A stretch of 64,000 nucleotides of DNA from Spongospora subterranea f. sp. subterranea (lineage: Eukaryota > Endomyxa: Phytomyxea > Phytomyxea > Plasmodiophorida). The notes under the pieces were generated by a model. That model was not told the origin of the DNA, did not search any database, and saw nothing but the letters and a program-made list of their open reading frames with translations. The stretch covers positions 84,724 to 148,723 of the forward strand of contig JAUGWO010000135.1 in assembly GCA_049724395.1 (NCBI GenBank), written 5' to 3'. The position numbers and the translations under genes were made by a program. Below, in pieces: positions 36,196-48,699 of the stretch. Each line of letters begins with the position of its first letter. The stretch's first letter is position 1.

Positions 36196-37799
36196 AGATA
36201 TGGAATTACGAGGAATTTTGCAAACGATGAGATTCAGATTGAAACGAGGACAGATCAGATGTTAATGGGAATCAATCGTTGCCTAATCGAATCATGAGCA
36301 CTCTGATGGGCCCTTATTTGCAGGACTTGATTCATTGAAGAAAATGGCATTTGTACTTTCTGCTGGCGCCACTGTCTAACTGAACCAGTTCAAATCAATG
36401 TGTGGTGCTATGCGGTGGGAGCGGGGACGGATTAGATCGAAAAGAATGGATTCACAATGCGATTCAGGATGGAGCACAGCGGCTAAAGGTTCATGATGGC
36501 TTAATGGCATTCCTCGAACCTGTGGACGATTAACTCAACACTCCGGCAGGGATCCTCGCATTCAGGCAGCGATTCGTGCCTGTAATTCTGATTGTTTGCC
36601 TTAGCGGAGCAGTGTGTGAGATTCGTATCGGCATTGGGAATCTGGGCGTTTAGTGTAATTGGTATTGCCTTGAATGTCGGTACACCGTGTCTCGATAATC
36701 GGTGACAGCTGTAGGATCGGTTCCAAAGGTATTGTGGAACCTGTCAAGATCCAGCAAGCTGTCGATCTGACAAGGACTGGGGTATAACGATGGAGCTTGG
36801 CCAGAGTGATCGGATACCAATACAGCCGCAATCGATGCTTTAGACACGGTGCCACGTTCTCTAGAATTCCGAGTGTTTTAGAGCATTTGCGTGGTAAAAG
36901 TGGAATCGGTCCACCTTCTCTGTGCTAGTACCTATCTGGAATCAACAATGTAGATCTCTACAAGTACATTAGAAGGCAAGTATAGGTCCATGGCTTCAGC
37001 TCTCAGCCCTGAAACTGTCTCCAGAAAGATAGGATTATCTGGAAAACTGTCGATGCCATCTTATAGCGCTCGGAACGAGTGACATGGTGAAGTACAACAA
37101 TTGCTACATGAGTGGTGCAATACCTGTCTTGAACCAAAACTCTCCCTGTCCTCCATAACGTCAAACAAGGTATATAGCCGCTCTCTTCATCTCCATCATG
37201 AACTCCTTAGCCGAGTGCCTGAGAGAACCAGTCTTGGCGATGATCCCTATCGTTTTGAGCTTCTTCCAGTTTCGAAGTCGTCCACACATAACTATCGGTG
37301 CTGTGCTTGTCTAACGCCTCCCTTGTAGGACAGAAGGGAGTGTTGGAAACAGCATCAGCTACTCAATGGCGAGATTTGGAATACACATGATAATGTCGGC
37401 CTTTGCGCTGGCACTCACCGGGAGTGCTGAGAATAAGCAGTGGGATTTGGTTATAGAGTTAAAATGACATCAACCGACCACCTCTGCCGGAGGGTGTTTG
37501 CCATCCGGTGGCGCCATTTTTGAAAACCTTTCCGTCCGAAGATTAGGACCACCGATTGAATCTCATGCGACTTGGGTTCAATGTAACTCATCTGAAATGG
37601 GTTTCTTTTAATCTCAGCGAACAATGGAAATAAGCTCTTGAATGTGTGTGTCAACGCAGTGAAAGTTCATGAATTGCAGCAAACCACCCGTGAATTCTTG
37701 GATTGAACATTTCCGGGTGGTTTGACAACTATATATAGGTATTTAGCCCCAAATTGATCTTGGTGCACGAATTTGCTAACTATCTAGTTGAACAACTGC
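36196..37799. other. Stretch without a supported gene
   Basis: Only short, mutually overlapping open frames. No repeat or known domain was seen up to the inverted repeat at 37.8 kb. Confidence 0.35.
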
Positions 37800-38495
37800 A
37801 GTCCTTAGGAACATACAAAGTGTATGATCTCAAAAATACTCAGAATCATGAACTGCTTGAGGAAAGCGAATTGGAGCAGCTGCCCTAGAGACGACATATT
37901 CCAGATGAAGTTGAGGGGAGGATGTTGCTGGCAATACTAATTGGCCTTGACATGCTGAACTCGACTGCAAAGGAAAGTTTCCGCGATGAACAGCCATGGT
38001 GTGTGTTTGATAGAAAATGAGCATTATCCTGATCTGAAGGTGACATGGACGAACAGGGTCGTGCAAAACCTGCTGCAGCAAGTAACTGACAGGAAAGGGG
38101 AAACACATGATCCAGATGAAGATAAGGAGAGGATGTTGAGTTGGGAAGAGTCTTCTCATTCAAATCAACAAGCAGTTCCCATCCTCGTTTCGTTTTTTGA
38201 TTCAACAAACAAACGAACGCATGCGTTTCCCCTTTCCTGTCAGTTACTTGCTGCAACAGGTTTTGCACGACCCTTTTCGTCCATGTCACCTTCAGATCAG
38301 AATAATGATTATTTTCTATCAAACAACATTATTTAAGAACATGTAAGCACACCATGGCTGTTCAACTGCAACATCCTCCCCATAACTTCATCTGGAATAT
38401 GTCTTCTCTGAGGCAGCTGCTCCAATTCGCTTTTCTCAAACAGGTCATGAATATGAGCATATTTGATTCATACACTTTGTGTGTTCCTAAGGAGT
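37800..38495. repeat. Inverted repeat, about 300-base arms, 110-base loop
   Basis: The left arm 37,800-38,109 and the right arm 38,220-38,495 are reverse complements with about 34 bases of net indel and scattered substitutions. Shared landmarks include ccttaggaac near the outer ends, gcgaattggagcagctgcc, acatattccagatgaagtt, gaaggtgacatggacgaa and caagtaactgacaggaaa next to the loop. The loop is 38,110-38,219. Open frames inside the arms mirror each other and are not evidence of a gene. Confidence 0.85.
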
Positions 38496-40754
38496 CAACC
38501 ATTCGTAATCTCACGATAATTGGGCACTAGCATTAGAGCTCCATCGTTTTCTGGATATTCCTCAGTTACTTTAGACTCACATTGCGAAGTGGAACCGCTT
38601 CTGAAACATGTGAACGAAATATACCGCAGTTTCTTCGCGCTGATTTGCTTAATCGTGCACATTGCAAATTCAGAACAGATTGCTCAGGTTCTTGCAAATT
38701 AGAAAACAGGGTTCCCATTGAAACTGCACCTCCATCACACATAGTTAGGGCGTTTCTTTCTTGTGAAACTCATTGTCTCCGCGTTTTCGCGTTTGTCATC
38801 ACAGTTGTCGTTCATTTGCTCTGGCACTTCGTTTTTTCAGAATCTTCGCTCTCAAGGCTTATCCTCTCTCTTGCGTGAGTCGAGGCAAGAGTATTTTGCT
38901 CCAATTCCGTGCTGTCGTCAAAGTAAATCGCAAGCTTGCCTTTGTACAACAGTATCTCTTGGGGCCCGGTCACTCCCATCGTGGAGGTTCTTCAGACCCG
39001 CCAGCATGAGGCACGCCCAAGTGGATCGCCAAATTGCAATGTGGCAAAGCGGCCGTCAGGAATCCCCTACATGTTCCTGTAGTTGTGTGCTTGTGTTGTA
39101 CCTATACACCAGGTTCGTTCGAAGAAACTAACAACTAATGAGGTGAAAATCTCTTCGAGTGGAAACACTCTTTTTCTGATCCACAACAACACTCCGAGAT
39201 AGCCTGAGCTCGCCGGTAACGCCAACAGCCGGTAACGCTATGTTGACAACTGTGTTCAGGTAATGATTCTATTTGTACCGTTGAAATCATAATCCCCAAC
39301 GTATCGCCGTTTTCAGCTTTTCGGAATCGAGGAGCATATCGAGGATGGTTGTTTTAAAGTGGATACGTATTAAATATATCTGTTTCGGTTCCGAATTTTC
39401 ACTCTTTATAAACTTGGATCATCATATGTGAGAAACTTTGTCACAATTTCGCTTCGATCACATTGAATCGCTCGATCATATCTATCTGGATCAAAATCCC
39501 AACCGAAATCCATTATATGTTTCTAGTTTCTGATGAATTTAAATTCTCGGCTCCGATCCGCAATCGCAATTCCTCAGAACAGATTGATGAGGTTGTAAAT
39601 GCAATGAATCCTGGTGTTGGTTCGGCTGAATATATTCTGAATTGAACCTTCTTATCACATCGTGTCTCAGCATTTTATTGCTGAACATCTCTCGGCTTGT
39701 CCATACCTTATTTATCATTGGTGCTCTCGTTGTGCTCCTGAATCGCACTCGTATGAATACAAGGAATAAAGTAATTAGGAACTTGAATACTGAGTAACTC
39801 TACAGTAGTTGTTGTCTGTGCTTTAAAACGCACGATTCCAAAGACTATGATAAGTTGAATAAATACTGTATCATTCGGCTTTCCGCAATACAGCTCTTGG
39901 AGAAATTCCCGATCCGTTTTCTAGATTCGTTTGTACATATTATGAAAATTGAGACGTGCATTTCTAGACCAGGGTGTCAAATCAATTGGCGCCTACAACC
40001 GCGAAACGTGGAAAACGTCTCATTGACGAAGTCAAACTGAATCTACACAAAACAACATGAAATATTTCCAAATTTCGGGTAGATCAGTTGCAATATCATC
40101 AGGTGGGTTTGAATCGCCGCACTCTGTAGACCACAACAGCATCGTTAGAAGCAATTTATCTACTGAGTTTGAGTTTGTCATCAAGGGTGTGATTTAGAAT
40201 ACCAGAAACGGCCTTGTGAAGTTCTTGTCCTGTTATCAGGTTTTTCCTGAACAACCCTAATCCAACCTAGATGGGCGATATTATTCAAAGATGGTTCGTG
40301 AACCTGAACCGGATTACCTGCTGTTGTCTGTACATCTGCTCACTCCTGGACGATTGGATGCGCTGGCTAATAAAGATTGCCGTTAGACAGCCAAGTAACC
40401 CTCCGAAAACTTTTAACGACGCTCCAGCGCCAGAAGATTGCAGCATCGCAACTTGCTGGATCTCTAAACGGTGATTAACGGCCGATTATTTTCACCGGTG
40501 AACTCAGTCCTGCGAATAATCAGTGAACGATAGTCACCGAATCGCCGACCAATGATCGGCTTGAGCGCGGAATAGGATTTGAAACACTTGAATCGACAAA
40601 ACTTGGTCTCGATAACAAAGAGGTCATAGGAAAACAGCGGCTCATAAACAAAGCTAACATGATTTGAAAGATGGCGAGAGTCCGCTAGGAAAACATATTA
40701 ATGATGGAGAATATATGAGTTTAATAATAGTATATGATGTGGATACATTTGCGA
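38496..40754. other. Accessory stretch with possible family remnants
   Basis: No complete gene. Near 39,316-39,427 there is an exon-like segment with phase-2 borders (FSESRSISRMVVLKW), and near 39,540-39,644 FKFSAPIRNRNSSEQIDEVV ends at a stop and loosely resembles the last exon of the phase-2 family. Other frames (38,582-38,878; 40,271-40,471) are unassigned. Confidence 0.3.
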
Positions 40755-42330
40755 TTACCAAGCAACCGTTTCAACGCGGCGTCCAGGAATTCGCCTCTCA
40801 TTACTTTCACCCTCACATTGGTTATGGCCGGCTTGTTCTATGGCTGTGATCAGGCTAGCGATATCGTCAGATATTAAAGCGATATTCGATATGTGATCAA
40901 CGTGATCGATCAGGTCGGCCAACAACGATCGAAATTTTCCGTCTTGAATGAAGGTTAAGACGTGGCTATCTATAAGGAGACAGAGCCAGTTGACCAAGAC
41001 GGAGACGTGGGCCATTGGTTGATGAGCAGAGGCTGGCGATGTGGCCTGGATCAACATTGAAGATAAAACCCGGAATAAATTCGAGATACAGGGAGATGTC
41101 AGGTCAGATAGATGACTGCGAACAAAAGAATCGGTCTTTGGCAGCAGAAGGATTTGCAGGAGGAGTTGATGCTGAACAGGAGTCGTGGGCTCATGAATTT
41201 GTCCTAAAATAGCACAAATCTCCTGCTCGTCAACTGGAATAATTTTCAACAAATTGAGGGCGATATCAAATTGGCCATGACCGATGAGCTTCGATAAAAG
41301 AACCGGAAGGCGAATGATATGGGATATGTCGAATGATATTGGTTAATGATGAATAATCGCCAACGTCAATACATTCATCTATCATTTGATGATGATATTG
41401 AATATCGATAGGGAACGATTGACCCTTGCTCGACAGCCATTGAATATATGATGGGATGGGAGAAGGGCTGGAGCGGTCCGGGCCAGAATACTGACAGGGA
41501 TTTCTGGCGAACTGGGACGTGAGATTTGAAGACGAAAGGGTACTGATAAGGCCGGAGGAGAGGAGAGGGACGGCGATGGACGTAATCGACCCATCCTTGG
41601 ATAAAATGTAAGCTGTGCGAGATGAAAGGGAAATGGCCAACTGGATTGGCGTGACGATTGTGGTATTAGTAGACCATATGCAGGATTTATATTGGATATT
41701 CCATAAGGTGAGAGCGTTGTGCTGGAGGACGAGAAGTTGTAATGGGGAGAGGTAGACGATGGATATGGGAGAGTCGCGAAGAGAGATGGGAGTGGGGACG
41801 GAGCTGTAAGACTCGCTTAGTGGATGAAAAACAATCTGATTCTGGGGGGAACGCGGGTCGAACAGGGCGATGGAGGCTGAGGCGTCCGTCCGATGAGGAA
41901 GACAGATCGAGACGATGCCAGAAGGAATGTTGGTCTGAGATATGAGCGAGAGGGCCGGATACGATAATGAGGAAAGAGTCCCAGAGGAGAGCAATAGGAG
42001 TGTGTCGTTAGTACATGACGAGGAGAGGATCGGGTCAGTGGCGGTGTAACGCGATATCGAGTGGGTAACACAGGCAGCAGTGGTGGGGATGGGCCAGATA
42101 CACAGGGTAACAGAGTCGACCACACACACACAGGTGTGACCAGGAGTGACATAGGCCGTTGATGTGAATAGAGAGGAGGAGGTGATATGGGGTTCACCCG
42201 TCATGTCGCTCATATTCCATTGATAGAGGATATTGGAGGGATCGCTGATGGCTGAGATACTCACATATGAGGGATAGGTCAGAACCATGTACTCATCTGA
42301 TATTGAGAGATGTATTGCCGGAGACGACAT
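40755..42330 (-). CDS. Beta-propeller plus helical C-terminal nucleolar-type protein (Utp8/NOL11-like)
   Basis: Two exons, 42330-41365 and 41288-40755, join in phase 0 through a 76-base GT-AG intron to about 499 aa. The N-terminal 320 residues are Ser/Thr-rich with regularly spaced beta-strand signatures (CVCVVDSVTLCIWPIP, SIALFDPRSPQN, LVLQHNALTLWNIQYKSCIW, AYILSKDGSITSIAV), typical of a divergent WD-type propeller. The C-terminal half is helical (IGHGQFDIALNLLKIIP; VLVNWLCLLIDSHVLTFIQ), resembling the ends of small-subunit processome proteins such as NOL11/Utp8 or UTP15. That would place it in the t-UTP complex for pre-rRNA transcription and processing. The family call rests on architecture and a short C-terminal resemblance, so it is tentative. 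Confidence 0.5.
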
Positions 42331-43281
42331 GGCCGGGGTCCGTTTTCGAAATACAGACGAACGTGTATCACCACGTTTATAACCGAGATTCCGGACGTTG
42401 GGGTTTTTCCAGTAGAATACCGATCCGTCACGGACTCCGCAGCGGATTTCAGTTCTGTTTCAGAGGATAAACATTCAACATCCTACAGTCCCGCAGAGAC
42501 AAATAATGCCACTTTGGGCAGATCGATAACGTTCTTGTTATCAAACGATGAAGACACGACAATAAACTATGTTTTACTGCAATAGTGACAGAAGTTAACT
42601 GTCCATCACCTTGATGCACTCCAGAATGAGAATAGTTAGCAATCTGCCCTGTGATTCACAAGCTATGACAGCTAGCTCTTGAAAAGCGACTTGTATATCT
42701 GCTGTTTCGCCATACTGGTAGCCAAGCGATGCATATCTGATTTTGCTGCCAGAGCAGTAAATGAGAAATGATAAATTTGGGTCGACACTCGATCAGGTTC
42801 AACGAAAACTGGTTCGTAACAATCATTTAAATCTGAGGTTCATATTCGCACGCGCCATGAATACTGACATTGTATTCGGTTCATTTCAATGGGTTCTTTG
42901 GTTTATTGACTATGATTCAAGCAACTCAACGTCGCCATAGGTGTCATCTTTACTGCGTTCTGGTGCCGTGCGATGACCGAAATTGTGTTTGTTTTTACCG
43001 ACGTTGATCCTCGGTGGCACTGTTCAACGAAAGGGATTTTCAACTTGAGGTGTCCGGCCATTTGCCCTGAAATTATTGGACAATCGCAGGGCATCGCAGA
43101 ACAACCAACGGGTTCAAATATAATTGCATCCTGCAATTGATATTCTGCGATGCCCCAAAATTAATGGAGATTGTCCAATATTTTCAAGACAAAGAGACGG
43201 AGATCTTCGATCCCCTTTCTCAACGAATTACCAATCCGAGAAACAAACACAAACTCAGTAATTGCACTTCACCTGAACGCA
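42331..43281. other. Intergenic stretch
   Basis: Upstream region of the propeller gene and of the small gene at 43.3 kb. Minus 42,903-43,136 is open but unassigned. Confidence 0.35.
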
Positions 43282-43558
43282 ATGGCAGATCACGCCTATG
43301 TCAACGAAGAGTCGCTTGAATTCAAGGGCAGGTGTTCTTCGCTTTTTCGCTGTGGGCGTTTTGACCAGAGTTCAGCTCACACAGGCGACATCTGTTGATC
43401 CTTGGGGTGACATGTATATATCTTCAGAGATTGGGGCATTCAACAAAGGCTGTGACAACATAGAACAGTTGGAGCATTTTTTTAACCGGCTAGAAGAATT
43501 GATGATGTTATTTGACGTGGATAATCAATCACTGGAAATGATAGGTGGTGGTTGTTAG
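43282..43558 (+). CDS. Small acidic hypothetical protein
   Basis: Exons 43282-43331 and 43369-43558 join through a 37-base GT-AG intron to about 79 aa: MADHAYVNEESLEFKGR, then VDPWGDMYISSEIGAFNKG and a helical end EQLEHFFNRLEELMMLFDV closing in IGGGC. The upstream frame remains open to about 43,171, so the true start may be upstream, possibly in another exon. No family was recognised. The amphipathic C-terminal helix suggests a subunit of a complex, which is inference. Confidence 0.4.
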
Positions 43559-43924
43559 TTGCTGGATCAAACCATAGCGTGCTGCTACGACGAATGAACT
43601 GTGTATAAAGCACCATCTTCACCCGCGTTTATCGAGGTTGAGGAGAGGTCAGTCCTTGTCGGCCGAAGAAAACGCATTGTTCCGCTTCGTTCTCCGCAAT
43701 ACACAAAGATCTAGGTTTAGCGACGATATAATATCAAACCAATATGGTTATGGGAGACCGTCTCTTCCTCAATGTCACTATTATCCATTGTGTATTGTTC
43801 CTATCCCGACTCCCGTCCCCTAGTTCCCTTCGTATTCCCGTCCTCCCATGTTCAACACTCTTGGTGACCTGTCCCTTCCCTGATCCCCTCCATTTCCCCA
43901 CTGGTTAACCCCATTTGAACCCGA

Positions 43925-44063
43925 TCACTGCTCGTCCTCCTCACCTCCTCTAACACATCTCGATGTGATTATCGGGCGGGTCGGCTGTCAATCACTGCCC
44001 GTCCTCCTCGATCACAACCCACCTCAGATCCCCATTCAGGTCGATGTGATTATGGGGCGGGTC
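43925..44063 (+). promoter_or_regulatory. Direct repeat just upstream of the rolling-stone-like gene
   Basis: tcgatgtgattatcgggcgg at 43,960 and tcgatgtgattatggggcgg at 44,041 are nearly identical 23-base elements 81 bases apart. Each is preceded by cactgctcgtcctcctc or cactgcccgtcctcctc, so the whole block is an 81-base tandem duplication. It ends 77 bases before the ATG at 44140, where promoter elements are expected. The GC box-like gggcggg core is visible in both. Confidence 0.5.
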
Positions 44064-44139
44064 CTCTATAGATCCTCCCCCTCTCCTAAATATCTCTTCA
44101 CTCGACACATTATATCCCATTATTGCTCATCGATACCGA

Positions 44140-44993
44140 ATGTCAGCGTTCCTGCATATCGATCATGTGAACCCAATGAGGTTGGTCACCTCCCCAATCC
44201 TAACGGTCCATCAACTAGCCTGGTTTCGTCTCGTCATCTCTGTCTTTATAATCTATGTTATCTCTCTCTCGAGCGTCCTTGGTGATCACCCTTATTTTAT
44301 CTACGCCACCAATTGGTCGGCCATCGCCAATCTTCTGTAAACCTCCTCATTTTCTCTAAAAAACACTCCAATTCCTTAAATTGCCCCTAGTTATTTCTGT
44401 CTCATCAGTATCATTTCCTGGACAGAGGTCCTCGAACGTGGTAAAAGCAGAAAATTGGAGGTCCTCGCCTACATCGTTTTAGAGATCGCTCTTCCGACCG
44501 CTTTGATGGTCGTGGTCAGTTATTCGACCCATCTTCCTGCTTTGCCATCCCCAGCTGTTCTGAAATTCCTTGTCAGATTCTGTATTGGGTGGCGATCAAT
44601 CCCGGTGCCAAATTCGATAATAACCTGGCCATGGTCTCCAGTATTCAGAATCACGCCATAACGTGTTTCCTGGTTCTGGTCGATTTCCTGCTGAATCAGG
44701 TTGTGTTCTTCCCTCGTCACGTGATCGGGAGCATTAGCCTATTGGCGTTATATCTCCCGGTCAACGCTATCTACAGTTTGAATGTCGAGCCGGTCTACTC
44801 CAGCATGACCTGGAGGTCGATCACAACTCTGTATATGGTTGTACAAGCGCTGGTCGCCATTGTGTTCTTCCACATGCTCCTGGTATTCGTCTCGCGCCGC
44901 ATCAAATCCGAAGATCCCGGAACCGATAACCCGGATGTTCACAAACGCAACCTTCAAAACCTGATTGAAGAAAATCACCAAGAGAGTGTTTGA
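44140..44993 (+). CDS. Rolling-stone-like multi-pass membrane protein
   Basis: Three exons (44140-44336, 44409-44514, 44577-44993) join in frame to about 239 aa with about six membrane segments. The N-terminal LAWFRLVISVFIIYVISLS helix, followed by YFIYATNWSAIANLL, matches the R-x(n)-Y-x-TNW layout of the Drosophila rolling stone family. ILYWVAINPGAKFDNNLAM and IQNHAITCFLVLVDFLLNQV match the family segments around YW and around the conserved H in NxHAxNxxLxLxD. Rolling stone is needed for myoblast fusion in flies; the role in single-celled relatives is unknown. The C-terminus is a charged cytosolic tail. Confidence 0.65.
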
Positions 44994-46083
44994 ATACAGC
45001 TTTCATGATGATCGTCCATAACCCGGGAATTGTTGGGTCAATTCGACGGTTTTAATTCTCATATGTGTTTACGATGGTTTTTGATCATTGATGTTTTGGT
45101 TCATTGATTGGGATTTGAGAGCTGATGCGATTGGATGTTGTGATAACATTATAGCAGAACATTGGTGTTGACGATTGACTGAGTGAATGGGCGGCGTGGG
45201 CAGATTTGCAAATCTTCCTTGGAAACAAACGTAGATAACGGTTCAACTTCATATTTCAATGTGATGGAGAACAGAAGCCTAATTGCATCAGCAGTAATCT
45301 GGATATACCTGTTTGCTGAGATGGCCAATGTAATCATCTTAAATACATACAGGGCCGATTGAACAACATTGGCGAAAAATGGTTTCAAGGCTGCATGTCA
45401 ATAACCAGATCGTGCTGAAGCCGAGTCTGATATCGAGAATCATGAATCTGACCTCCTCAACGTCGCCATTATTCAAAACCAATCATGGCGAATATCGCAT
45501 GGATTTTCTCAATCTTATGACATCCTGATGGTGTAATCGTTTGAAAAGGGCCGACAGATGAACGTGGACGGATTGGACAGGATTGAGAAAGGAGTTGGAG
45601 GCTGATCATTGGGGATGAATTCCCATAGACTCAATAATCAGATCTGCCAACAAAAGGTGTTTTTGCCTCACAAAAACATCCAAAGTCGACACCAACAAAC
45701 AAGCGATAGAACTTGATGAAGTTCAAATATTCCCTGAAATCGGCAATGCAGGTTTTGATCTCCAGACACCACAATACCTTCCCAAAACCACAATTGGACA
45801 GTAATTGAACACACACAAAACAGCCCGTTCTGTTGGTTGAGTTCAATGTAAAGTATCCCACGATTGAATAATGTCAGTTCATGGACCGGTACTCATGGCG
45901 GATTCCGCTTCAATCTGAAAAGCAAGCGGGGATATCGGAGAAAATGACGCCAATTCGGTCGTTTTGTTGGCCCATTTGACCTGGCGCTAATAGTGACTCG
46001 AGTCTGATGGGCACACGCCGAACAGAACAAAATTGGTAGCGAGAGGGATCCCTCGTCCCCGCCCAATAATCAAATCAGGGTAA
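44994..46083. other. Intergenic stretch with unassigned minus frames
   Basis: Minus frames 45,388-45,149 (LLFSITLKYEVEPLSTF) and 45,861-45,631 are open but match nothing. The first has a GTATAT donor after ISANR that recalls the leader exons of the phase-2 family, but the rest does not match. Confidence 0.3.
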
Positions 46084-46557
46084 ATGATCCCACACAATGA
46101 TGAAACAGACCCGATATATTCGCGACATTGCTGTAGTTGTGTGCCAGGAACGATGGCGATCTGGGCCTTCGTCCTGCTGTCGTTCGTCCGCGCCGCCATG
46201 TACGCCTATGCGGCGGCGCGATACCCCTTGATCGACAACACGACCATACTGGTGGCGCTAGTGGTCCTGGCCAGCGTCGAGGTTGGGCAGTCACTGATTA
46301 TGATGACGCTGCTGTTGAGCAGGAAACGAATGACCATCGCCATCGTGATACGAGGGATGATTACAGCCGTCTGGATCATCGTCTTCATACTGGTCGTCGA
46401 CCTCGTTATTCCAATCGCCCTGACCCGTCGAGCAATGACGCTGGAAGAGGCGCGAATATGGGTCTTTGCCGTATTCGCGTTCGCCGTTGTACGAAGCATT
46501 GATTTGTGGGAAATGTTGACCCTTTTTCTATACAATAGCCCATCATCGCGACGTTGA
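46084..46557 (+). CDS. Four-helix membrane protein, hypothetical
   Basis: The open frame ends at TGA 46555-46557 and contains four hydrophobic helices: WAFVLLSFVRAAMYAYAAA, ILVALVVLASVEVGQSLI, MITAVWIIVFILVVDLVI and WVFAVFAFAVVRSIDLW. Total length is 157 aa from the ATG at 46084, or 134 aa from the ATG at 46153, which better precedes the first helix. The GC-rich, strongly biased codons make it look like a real gene. It converges with the uL13 gene, whose stop is only 68 bases away. No family assigned. Confidence 0.55.
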   Translation: MIPHNDETDPIYSRHCCSCVPGTMAIWAFVLLSFVRAAMYAYAAARYPLIDNTTILVALVVLASVEVGQSLIMMTLLLSRKRMTIAIVIRGMITAVWIIVFILVVDLVIPIALTRRAMTLEEARIWVFAVFAFAVVRSIDLWEMLTLFLYNSPSSRR

Positions 46558-46625
46558 GATGACCAGAACATCAGACAAGAAATACATTGATGATCCAATT
46601 TAGCATTTTTATGAAATAAAGACAA

Positions 46626-47408
46626 TTAAAAACCGGCGGCGGCAAGTTTGGAGGCGACTTCCGGGAATTTGGTGGCAACAATTGTCTCGGCCTTGGCCTT
46701 GAGTGCCATGTACTCTTTCTTCTTGGCCAACCAAGCGACGTTGCGCTCTTTGCGCTTGTCCTCGAGGGCGTTGACAAGGGTGCGGTGCTTCCAGCCGACA
46801 TCGTTGCTGAGGTCGCCTAGGACACAGACCTTACGTCCAGCCTGGATACGAAGAGAACGAAGAGCGTCGGGAACGACCTGAACAGACAAAATCAGTAAAC
46901 GAATCAAGGCGCACGGGGGAGTGGCGATTCGACCTGGCGCTTCATCTTATCATAAGGAGGTGGGACACCCTCGAACGTTTTGAGAAGGGCAAGAGCCTTC
47001 TCACCACGTTGGGTCTTGTATGGCATCATACCACGAACAACCCGCTTTAGGATCTTGGACGGTGCCCGTTCATGGAATGGGCCGCGTTTCGGGTTGGTGT
47101 TGTGGCGTTTACGCAAGAAAGCCCAGTATTTTGCTGTCGAAAAACACCGAGAATCAGCAAAGCGATACTGGAGAATTTCCCACAGGCAATGGACCGACTT
47201 TTGTTGCGGAAAAGGGATCCGCTCATTTCGATCAACTCGGAACGGACAACAACGACCTGATCAAAGAGGTTCATGAGTTTATAGAGCAGAATTCAACGGC
47301 GGTTTCGATAACCTTCTGGCCATTGAGGATCTCTTTAGCGATGATCGATGCCAATCGCCCGAGGAGATGGCCACGCCCATCAACAACAACCGTCTTCTCG
47401 AACACCAT
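46626..47408 (-). CDS. RPL13A: 60S ribosomal protein L13A (uL13)
   Basis: Four exons (47408-47313, 47256-47199, 47133-46934, 46877-46626) join through introns of 56-65 bases to a protein of about 200 aa, the normal family length. Motifs include [80 protein letters not shown] and [20 protein letters not shown]. uL13 is part of the large subunit near the L13/L3 cluster; in animals it also mediates translational silencing when released. The start ATG at 47408 gives [13 protein letters not shown], matching the family N-terminus. Confidence 0.95.
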
Positions 47409-48699
47409 CGTGAATCGTTATCAGGGTGATGACGGAGTCCGTGACGGACTTCCGTCGTAGCCATCGCCTGACACACCCGAATATGAGGTCATCGCCCTAA
47501 TATCACGTCCGTCGCCTTGAATCCTGTCCCCAGCTTCTGACAAGTGGTCAGCAGTTGATGATGGCGCTCCGAGGAACCTATATCATCATTGGAAATACGG
47601 TGAACGAACCCATATTGAGTTCTAAAGGAACCGAATCGTCCTTGCAATCCCACACAATACTGATAATGATCGCTGACAGCGACCGATCTGTGCTTATATC
47701 AAAACATATTGGACCTGGCAAGGACATGATATTCTTAATACAATGACACAATAATAGTTATGGCACCGCATTGATTTTTTGTTTGCATTTCCTGGCTGTG
47801 GCCCTTTGACCTTTAAATATTGTCAAAACAAGCACCAAATTTTTTCGAAAACAAATGGCGTTAGGTTATTTGTTCTTTATAGATGGAATGCTCTACGTCC
47901 TAGATCTCAGATGTTGTACATGGATCATCTGTCGGCATTGGACGTGAAGGGCCAGTTTTCCATTTCAAGGGGTTGTTGGATCATCTCTCTTTTTCTGGCT
48001 TTAAACTAGGTGTGATGCTTTTATCATTTTTTCATCGAGTTTTTTTACTCAATCTGGCCACTCCCTTCCATGATGATTAGGATTTACAGATCAGCAATGT
48101 TGAACAAACGATGGGAACTAGCGGGTGATACATTGAACTCTAATTATTGATCATCTGTTCAAATGGTTCATCTGACGATGATTCGAAGTCAAACGCCCAA
48201 ACAAAACGAGGAAATCAATGAATTGAGCGATGAATGTAATGAAAATGAATTCTCGATAACCACCTAAAAACAGATCGAAAATTGCAGGAAAAATGTGGCG
48301 TTTGTGAAGCCGACGTGGTAGATTCATCAAGACAAATGTGAAGTGAGTTCTCAAATGAACGTTTGGAAACTGGGTCGTCGTCATTTGGGTCATAGTGAAA
48401 GTTTTTTAAGAAACTTTGAAACTAAGATTTGCGATTATGAATCAGATTTGTCAAATCACAGTCAGGGATGTTAACGTCCTGGACTGGATTGCACCATTTG
48501 CCGTCCTGCTCTCTAATAAGCACAATAAAAAGGTCTGAAACGCCAAGGCTAACTCGGTTTGGGAATTGTGCCAACGGAACAACGCTAAATATTTGCTTCA
48601 TGAAGTCGATACATGCAACGAGGTCCGGCTGTCTTTCCGAAAGAAAAACAAAGGAATGGAAAGACCGTTCTCAAGACCTGTGGGAAAAACGATGCTTTC
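47409..48699. other. Stretch without a supported gene
   Basis: Promoter side of the uL13 gene followed by AT-rich sequence. Minus 48,393-48,151 is open and hydrophobic but unassigned. Confidence 0.35.

Noticed and set aside
37800-38495. Protein-coding frames in both directions
   Set aside because: They mirror each other across an inverted repeat and show no conserved domain.
46137-46502. Second plus frame and a minus frame over the four-helix protein
   Set aside because: Shadows of the GC-rich gene at 46,084-46,557; only the annotated frame gives regular membrane helices.
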